DNA of 57,762 nucleotides, taken from positions 1 through 57,762 of the forward strand of contig JAHHRZ010000015.1 in the NCBI GenBank assembly GCA_020025515.1. The letters are read 5' to 3'. Shown piece after piece: positions 52,764 to 57,762 of this stretch; the stretch's first letter is position 1; each line of letters opens with the position of its first letter. The DNA comes from Oscillospiraceae bacterium (GTDB taxonomy: Bacteria; Bacillota; Clostridia; Oscillospirales; Oscillospiraceae). Under the pieces are notes generated by a model, which had not been told where the DNA came from, made no database searches, and saw only the letters and a program-made list of their open reading frames with translations. The translations under genes and the position numbers were made by a program.

Positions 52764-53537
52764 CTACCCCACAAGTCCAACCAACAGCTCTTCCAGTTCT
52801 TCCAGGGTGATATTCCTTGTCTCAATATCATAATTTACATTTTCATTGGAGAACTCCACCACAAAAGCGTCCTGATACCCATAAATCACCACCGCGACCC
52901 CATTGATTTCCGATTCCGTCGGATCTTCACACACAAGGAAAGAATCTCTCAGGGGCGTTTCAGCTGAACAGACTGCGATCCTTAGCTCTCCCCCGGTTTG
53001 GGTCTGATACTCAAACACATAATCGTGAGGAACATATTTTGTCCTTGCGGCATCGGCAGGGACATTTACGGAATAGAACGACCTTTTCACAAAGGCGTCA
53101 GAGATTTTTGCCGTGAAATCGTCATAACGGAGACCAATGGCTGCTTCAAACTCTTTCAAAAACGCTTCTCGCTGGGATGCAGAAAGGTCCTGCTCGTGAA
53201 AAATCTGCACATCCATATCGGAGGTCATTTTCTTGTCCACTTCATTTACAACCAGCCGATTTCTTCTGGCGGGCTGCGTTATTTCGGACGTATTCTCCAG
53301 CTGGACAGTTCCTGTATCTGGGATTCCCCCACGCTGCACGCCTCCTGCGCCGGGCTTATTTTGCAGCATAGGAGCGGCAGCACAGGCAAGTACCGCAAGA
53401 CACAGACAAGCGGCAGCAGTTCCCCATTTAAGCCAGGCGGGGCAGGATTGCTTTTTTTCGGTCATCGCCATACCGGCAGCGGCAACTTTATCTTCGTCCA
53501 CCTCACCAATGATGTCAAAGAGTTCCTCTTTTTTCAT
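52764..53537 (-). CDS. Anti-sigma-factor-like single-pass membrane protein
   Basis: 257-residue protein. A cytoplasmic N-terminus (MKKEELFDIIGEVDEDKVAAAG), one membrane segment at about residues 38-60 (WGTAAACLCLAVLACAAAPML) and an external domain of about 190 residues. Its start overlaps the stop of the ECF sigma gene (ATGA), the usual layout for a sigma/anti-sigma pair, and the short N-terminus fits anti-sigma-like proteins of Clostridia. Binding to the sigma factor is inferred from the gene order. Confidence 0.75.
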   Translation of the reverse strand: MKKEELFDIIGEVDEDKVAAAGMAMTEKKQSCPAWLKWGTAAACLCLAVLACAAAPMLQNKPGAGGVQRGGIPDTGTVQLENTSEITQPARRNRLVVNEVDKKMTSDMDVQIFHEQDLSASQREAFLKEFEAAIGLRYDDFTAKISDAFVKRSFYSVNVPADAARTKYVPHDYVFEYQTQTGGELRIAVCSAETPLRDSFLVCEDPTESEINGVAVVIYGYQDAFVVEFSNENVNYDIETRNITLEELEELLVGLVG

Positions 53538-54094
53538 AGGTCATAGCCCCTTTCTATCAGATACTTTTTTAGTTTCCCCCGAATACGATTGAGCGTCACA
53601 GACACATTCCCCTGGGTCATACCAAAGCGTGCGGCAATCTCTGAAACAGGGGTTGCGTACCAGTAGCGGCACAAGAAGATGTTGCATTTCTCTTGGGAGA
53701 GGGTATCCAGGAACTCGTTGATTGCGTGAACCAGTTCTTTCTTCTCAACTTCCAGCTCTACACTGTCCGTTCCGGATACACATTCCCCCAGTTCTTCAAG
53801 GACCAGTTCGATTTCTCCATTGCCACGCTTATCCGCATGTCTGCGCCTAAGCCGGTCTAAGGACAGATTTCTTGTGATCCTTCCCAAATAGGCAGAAAGA
53901 ACCTTCGGGCGATTGGGTGGAATGGAATTCCAAGCGTTCCAGTATGTATCGTTGACACATTCTTCTGCGTCCTCATCGTTGCCAAGGAGATTCCTTGCAA
54001 TCGACTTGCAGTAGCTACCATATTGGGAAGCTGTCTCTTTGATTGCATTGGAGCTTCTTTCCCAATACAGATTTACGATTTCTCTATCTTCCAT
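53534..54094 (-). CDS. ECF-type RNA polymerase sigma factor
   Basis: 186-residue sigma-70 family protein with only regions 2 and 4. Region 2: DEDAEECVNDTYWNAWNSIPPNRP; region 4: CNIFLCRYWYATPVSEIAARFGMTQGNVSVTLNRIRGKLKKYL, a clear helix-turn-helix. The start at 54094 (MEDREIVNLYWERS) has AAAGGGGG six bases upstream; two further in-frame ATGs lie 5'. Translationally coupled to the anti-sigma-like gene. Confidence 0.92.
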   Translation of the reverse strand: MEDREIVNLYWERSSNAIKETASQYGSYCKSIARNLLGNDEDAEECVNDTYWNAWNSIPPNRPKVLSAYLGRITRNLSLDRLRRRHADKRGNGEIELVLEELGECVSGTDSVELEVEKKELVHAINEFLDTLSQEKCNIFLCRYWYATPVSEIAARFGMTQGNVSVTLNRIRGKLKKYLIERGYDL

Positions 54095-54258
54095 AGACAT
54101 CCCCCTTTCACCTATATACACGCAATCCATCCGGAAATCTTACAGGATTTCAACGGATTTTTTTCATATCCTGCGGCACACCCAGGCCCGTTTGGCTCAC
54201 AACAGGAACGGGGACTCATAGGCTATCATCCCGACTGAAAAATAGGGATAAGAAATCA

Positions 54259-54286
54259 GCACCCTGCACACTATGGTGCAGGGTGC
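54259..54286 (-). terminator. Hairpin after the zinc-ribbon membrane protein gene
   Basis: 11-base perfect stem GCACCCTGCAC / GTGCAGGGTGC with a six-base loop. The T run is poor. Confidence 0.55.
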
Positions 54287-54313
54287 CGAATTGGTGCATA
54301 TGTATTGAGAAGA

Positions 54314-55117
54314 TTACATGAATCCGCCAATGGAGAATCCACTCTTCAAAACAGACGGCATAAAGCTTACGGATACGATTTTTGCGAAGAGGAGAGAAAT
54401 CAGTACAAATACAACAAAAACCGCCAGTGCAACGTATGCCTTCTTGTCAGGGGCCAAATCGCTGATGCTGTTGTGGGCAATGGTAAAGAAGCTCATACCA
54501 ACCAGTGTGCCAACAATGTAGAAGCACACAACCCCCAGAGTTGCGTTCATGAAGCCCAGCAGGCAGGCAACCAGCGTCACAGGAATCACGATGACCGAAC
54601 GCATTGCTGCAACCCCCAGCGCCTCTTTAAAGCTGATCTGACCCTTCAGAATCTTGGTAGCACCCAGATACAGGCCGGCCAATGCCACGGACAGAAGGAT
54701 TGAGTAGATCCAGATTTGGAAAAATACTCCGACACCGGAGATTTTCAAATTTCTTCCCAAACTGCCGGCAACCCCAATCAAATCATTGAGATTCCCAACG
54801 AGAATCGTAGCGAAAATCGCAGAGCACAGTCCCTGCAATACCAGCAAAACGATGGATGACACCATATCCGCCTTGCGAATAAAGGCAGCAGCATTGCTGG
54901 CGGGTGCCTTCAGCAGATCTACAAACTGGCGGAAGACATTCATTGCAACCTTCTTGCCCTGTTCTACTGCTTCAGACTGCTTAATTGTCTGCGCAAACGT
55001 TGCTGCACCTGTGTTTGCAGGTTCTGCGGCGGAACTGTTGTCAGCTTCCATACCTTGCTGGCAGGAACAAACTTCGCCGTCTTCCAATTTCTTTCCACAA
55101 TATCTGCAAAATGCCAT
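54314..55117 (-). CDS. Zinc-ribbon membrane protein (Yip1-like)
   Basis: 267-residue protein. The N-terminal zinc ribbon (FCRYCGKKLEDGEVCSC) is followed by a polar linker (about 25-80) and then five or so membrane segments (MVSSIVLLVLQGLCSAIFATIL onward) ending in SFMPSVLKSGFSIGGFM. The layout matches zinc-ribbon/Yip1-like membrane proteins common in Clostridia, of unknown function. AAGGAGAG precedes ATG 55117. Confidence 0.8.
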   Translation of the reverse strand: MAFCRYCGKKLEDGEVCSCQQGMEADNSSAAEPANTGAATFAQTIKQSEAVEQGKKVAMNVFRQFVDLLKAPASNAAAFIRKADMVSSIVLLVLQGLCSAIFATILVGNLNDLIGVAGSLGRNLKISGVGVFFQIWIYSILLSVALAGLYLGATKILKGQISFKEALGVAAMRSVIVIPVTLVACLLGFMNATLGVVCFYIVGTLVGMSFFTIAHNSISDLAPDKKAYVALAVFVVFVLISLLFAKIVSVSFMPSVLKSGFSIGGFM

Positions 55118-55767
55118 AAAAATCTCTCCTTATTGTTCTGTCACTGAATCAGGCCCTCCTTATGAGGGCATTGCCGGTGACATATTATTTATATGTTTCA
55201 TCAAGGCGTTCATTGCCGTCAAAATCATATTGGTGCGTTTCGATCTTCTGAAAGCCGGAGTCTGACCCACACACCACTGTATTTTACGGCTGCATTCCCA
55301 TTCCCATACAACCCGAGTGCTTTGCACCGGGTGGTACTCAAACAGGAATTGCTTTACCGATCCTCCTTCCCTTCTTGCCTATATCAATCCTCATTATGAG
55401 CATCCATATCATGTATGCCTTGATTTCCAACACGACGAAACGCCGGTAACGCAGAGCCTTATGCCCAAGGGAACGTCTGTCCGGCTGCTGCGCAATGCAG
55501 CTTCCCTGATGAATTCGACCTTTAAGAAGCCATTGGATTTTGTGTTTTGCATTTCCGTGATTATTATATCATTTAATTCTGCAATCGTCTACACAATTTG
55601 TTCACATTTTTTGTAATCTTTCGCATTACCGCGGAGGGTCCTTTTCAAAGGCCCCCATTTTCTTTGCCATTCTCCGGTATTCTCACACCATGTTCTTCTT
55701 GCGCACTGCTATAAAGTGTGATACACTAATCACAACCTATCATACTTGCATGGAATGGAGGATCGAA
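55118..55767. other. 650-base region without a recognised gene
   Basis: The minus strand has a candidate promoter (TAGACG, 17-base spacer, TATAAT at 55563-55591) that would give the zinc-ribbon gene a leader of about 440 nt. The minus strand of that leader has several short open stretches in different frames (for example one starting MQNTKSNGFLKVEFIREAAL near 55552) that look like a decayed gene. On the plus strand TTGCGC, 17 bases, TACACT near 55700-55730 could serve the next gene. Confidence 0.35.
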
Positions 55768-56295
55768 ATGAATTCTGAACTGAATATCGGGTTTCAGCTT
55801 TCACCGCAAATTATTGGGGGAATTCTTGCTGTCTCTTATGTAATCCAGGCGATTGTCTTATTCACCATGGCTCGCAGACGGTTTCTCAAGGGAGCATGGA
55901 TCGCCTTTCTGCCAGTGGGTCATCTCTGGCTTTTGGGCAGTCTGGCTGACCACTACCAGTATGTGACCCATAGGAAGATTTGCAAAAAACGGATGCTTTT
56001 GCCCATCCTGGGTGGCGCTTTGGCTTTGGCAGTACTGCTGCAAGGGTTCCAGCCTCACGGAAGTCCATGGTACGCTCTGGTGTCCACCATCGCAGACCTC
56101 ATGATGCTTGTATTCATTCTGGTAAAATCCTGGAGTCTTTACAGCATCTACGAATCCTGTGACCCCGGAATTTCTGTTGCATATACCATGTGGTCCGCTT
56201 TGGTCTGTGTGATTGCCCCTGTGCTGCTCCTGACCACATTTACCAAGGACTACGGAATGCCTCCGCTGCCTTCTATGGAACGAAAGGATGGTTGA
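55768..56295 (+). CDS. Paralogous membrane protein A
   Basis: 175-residue membrane protein with four or so segments. It carries the motif AWIAFLPVGHLWLLGSLADHYQYVT (residues about 43-67), a YSIYESCDPG segment and ends LLLTTFTKDYGMPP. The next gene is a diverged copy. GGAGG precedes ATG 55768; the frame is open 78 bases upstream. No function known. Confidence 0.8.
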   Translation: MNSELNIGFQLSPQIIGGILAVSYVIQAIVLFTMARRRFLKGAWIAFLPVGHLWLLGSLADHYQYVTHRKICKKRMLLPILGGALALAVLLQGFQPHGSPWYALVSTIADLMMLVFILVKSWSLYSIYESCDPGISVAYTMWSALVCVIAPVLLLTTFTKDYGMPPLPSMERKDG

Positions 56296-56301
56296 TCTGT
56301 C

Positions 56302-57045
56302 ATGTTTCCTCTTTTAACACTTTATTCCAATGCCTATGGCGCTCATGTCCCTGATGTGGTAATGACCACCATTATGGGGGCTCTTCTGATTACTTTGGCC
56401 ATCGCCCTTTGCATAGGCGCAGTTCTTTATGTGGTACAGTCCTTTTCCCTGTATCAGATCGCAACCCGCCGGAAGATTGCTCTTCCATGGCTCGCTTGGA
56501 TCCCTCTGGGGAACTGTTGGATTTTGGGAAGCCTTTCCGATCAGTACCGCTATCTCACCGCCGGAAAAAGCCAGCATCGCAGAGTAATTCTGACTGTTTG
56601 CAGCGGCTTGGCTTGTATCCTGTCGGTCGCCGCCACCAAAATGCTGCTTGACCTGATGAGATACCCTTGGCTTGCCTATGGACAGATTCGCTTCCCCTCT
56701 CCTGCCGGAACATTGCTCAGCCTCGTTTGCCTTTGCATTGGCATTGGATCCACTGTCACCTGTGCGGTCTATTCCTACATCTGTCTGTATAATTTATATC
56801 GTTCCTGCAACCCTTCTGTTGCAACGATGTATCTTGTGATTTCTATTTTCTTCCCCTTTGCCGCTCCCTTCCTGCTGCTCGCCTCCAGGAAGAACGAGTT
56901 TGGTATGCCTCCCCGGAAAGACCCGTTTTGCGAAGGAAGCTGCCAGCCCTCCGCCGACAACCAAGCGTCTTCTTTTGAGCAGCCCTCCCAAGCTGAGACA
57001 TCCGATTCCGATGCCAACGACGGCATAGAAACCCAAGTACCGTAA
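56302..57045 (+). CDS. Paralogous membrane protein B
   Basis: 247-residue membrane protein homologous to the gene just upstream: WLAWIPLGNCWILGSLSDQYRYLT, then YNLYRSCNPS and LLLASRKNEFGMPP align segment by segment. It has an extra N-terminal membrane segment and a polar, Ser/Glu/Asp-rich C-terminal tail of about 45 residues (QASSFEQPSQAETSDSDAND). The start at 56302 lies six bases after the previous stop; its ribosome binding site is weak, so coupling is likely. Confidence 0.8.
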   Translation: MFPLLTLYSNAYGAHVPDVVMTTIMGALLITLAIALCIGAVLYVVQSFSLYQIATRRKIALPWLAWIPLGNCWILGSLSDQYRYLTAGKSQHRRVILTVCSGLACILSVAATKMLLDLMRYPWLAYGQIRFPSPAGTLLSLVCLCIGIGSTVTCAVYSYICLYNLYRSCNPSVATMYLVISIFFPFAAPFLLLASRKNEFGMPPRKDPFCEGSCQPSADNQASSFEQPSQAETSDSDANDGIETQVP

Positions 57046-57054
57046 TACCGTTTC

Positions 57055-57095
57055 GTTCCTATGGAGCAGACATCTGCCTCCATAGGAACTTTTTT
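57055..57095 (+). terminator. Terminator of the paralogue pair
   Basis: 12-base stem GTTCCTATGGAG / CTCCATAGGAAC followed by T6. Confidence 0.9.
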
Positions 57096-57126
57096 AGAAA
57101 AAAATAAAATTTTTCTAAAAAAGGAC

Positions 57127-57155
57127 TTGCAATTTGTTGGGATATGTGCTAGTAT
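57127..57155 (+). promoter_or_regulatory. Promoter of tRNA-Pro
   Basis: TTGCAA, 17-base spacer, TAGTAT, 28 bases before the tRNA. Confidence 0.65.
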
Positions 57156-57182
57156 ATAGGAGTTGTCAAGTGAATGACGTTT

Positions 57183-57259
57183 CCGGGTGTGGCGAAGTTT
57201 GGTATCGCGCTTGAATGGGGTTCAAGAGGCCTCGAGTTCGAATCTCGACACTCGGACCA
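57183..57259 (+). tRNA. tRNA-Pro, anticodon GGG
   Basis: Cloverleaf folded by hand: acceptor CCGGGTG with CACTCGG (one G-T pair), D arm GCG/CGC, anticodon stem CTTGA/TCAAG with loop ATGGGGT (anticodon GGG), T stem TCGAG/CTCGA with loop TTCGAAT, and an encoded CCA end. The sequence around the anticodon arm is typical of bacterial tRNA-Pro. Confidence 0.95.
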
Positions 57260-57292
57260 AAAGGACTGATCTTTTGATCGGTCCTTTTTTAT
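57260..57292 (+). terminator. Terminator of tRNA-Pro
   Basis: Stem AAAGGACTGATC / GATCGGTCCTTT followed by T-rich sequence. Confidence 0.88.
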
Positions 57293-57762
57293 TTTATATA
57301 GGAAAGTGGAGAAGCCGGTGTAGAGTATCGGTATTCAAAATCCGGTGCAAAACCTAATCAGGAGGCTGACAAAAGACTTCAATAAATCGGCAAATCATTC
57401 CAAACGCTTTTCAAAAACAGCTCAGTGTCTTGAAAACGAGTCTGGAGAATCTCTGATTTTATAAGGCGTTTCCAAAACCGGACGTTCGGAAAATCTCAAC
57501 CTCCAAAATCGAGCCATTGAAGCATGAGTTCCAGAGCCTCTTCCTGTTTTGATAAAGAATCCCAAATTCATTGTTTGCACACCGGAGGAGTATCATACAG
57601 CCATTTGTAGGTTGCTTGTTTTCTCAAACTATCCGGTGAATTTTAATATGCGCCAAAAAAGAAATTTATTGAAAAAAGGCGGAAAACATGCTATACTTAC
57701 CCTATCTCATCCTTGATTTTATAAATTTATGGAATTACAAAATGAAGAATAGGAGCATAACT
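57293..57762. other. 470-base tail without a recognised gene
   Basis: No supported gene. A good promoter (TTGAAA at 57669, 17-base spacer, TATACT ending 57697) points out of the window. The minus strand shows a stop-interrupted open stretch (for example SKQEEALELMLQWLDFGG) that may be gene debris. Confidence 0.4.
57669..57697 (+). promoter_or_regulatory. Promoter of a gene beyond the window
   Basis: TTGAAA, 17-base spacer, TATACT, 65 bases from the end of the window. Confidence 0.6.

Noticed and set aside
57300..57360. Sequence after tRNA-Pro resembling a second tRNA T arm (TTCAAAATCC)
   Set aside because: No acceptor stem, anticodon stem or CCA end can be paired with it.

Overview
This window reads as the chromosome of a spore-forming, anaerobic, moderately GC-rich member of the Clostridia, most likely an Oscillospiraceae-type gut bacterium. 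The reasons are a dipicolinate synthase pair (dpaA/dpaB), an anaerobic ribonucleotide reductase activase (nrdG), Firmicutes-type AGGAGG ribosome binding sites, a T-box leader before alaS, a HrcA/CIRCE operator before htpG, RNase M5, and a Firmicutes-style comEC-holA order. The species cannot be fixed from the sequence alone.

Layout. 1-13.5 kb: hpf, a DUF4364 protein, dpaAB, a peptide/lipid-type half ABC exporter behind a structured leader, pepF with a small partner, tldD-tldE, dut-nrdG-alpha/beta hydrolase, a TIGR04255 protein and a YugP-type membrane Zn peptidase. 13.5-26.9 kb (nearly all minus strand): purA, an Mrp/NBP35 Fe-S carrier ATPase, an ABC-F/rnmV/holA/comEC run, a TIGR01440 protein, alaS with its T-box, a glycerophosphodiesterase and a ferredoxin with four [4Fe-4S] motifs. 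27-33.8 kb: a threonine-rich lipoprotein, a phosphatase-GNAT fusion, a pyrF that lacks a catalytic lysine, a radical SAM protein, an M42 peptidase, trmO, and a two-TM orphan protein next to a likely group II intron remnant.

34.1-46.0 kb is the most interesting part: one directional, tightly coupled biosynthetic operon of 11 genes. It starts at a strong promoter followed by two near-identical palindromic operators and ends at a strong terminator. It encodes a Sfp-type phosphopantetheinyl transferase, two KAS III-like enzymes (one with an altered triad), an adenylate-forming ligase fused to a carrier-like domain, a second stand-alone acyl ligase, two free acyl carrier proteins, a class II aminoacyl-tRNA-synthetase-like amino acid:[carrier protein] ligase, one unrecognised 322-residue protein, and a MacB-type ABC exporter. 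The parts suggest that fatty or aryl acids and an amino acid are each loaded onto carrier proteins, joined by the KAS III-like enzymes, and the product exported. I do not recognise it as a described system.

46-57.8 kb: a secreted DUF3298-like protein, htpG, an ABC-F protein with one dead ATP site, a small zinc-ribbon protein, a CorC/HlyC membrane protein behind a roughly 200-nt leader, an ECF sigma/anti-sigma-like pair, a zinc-ribbon membrane protein, two tandem paralogous membrane proteins, and tRNA-Pro(GGG). No CRISPR array, intact insertion sequence or prophage was seen.
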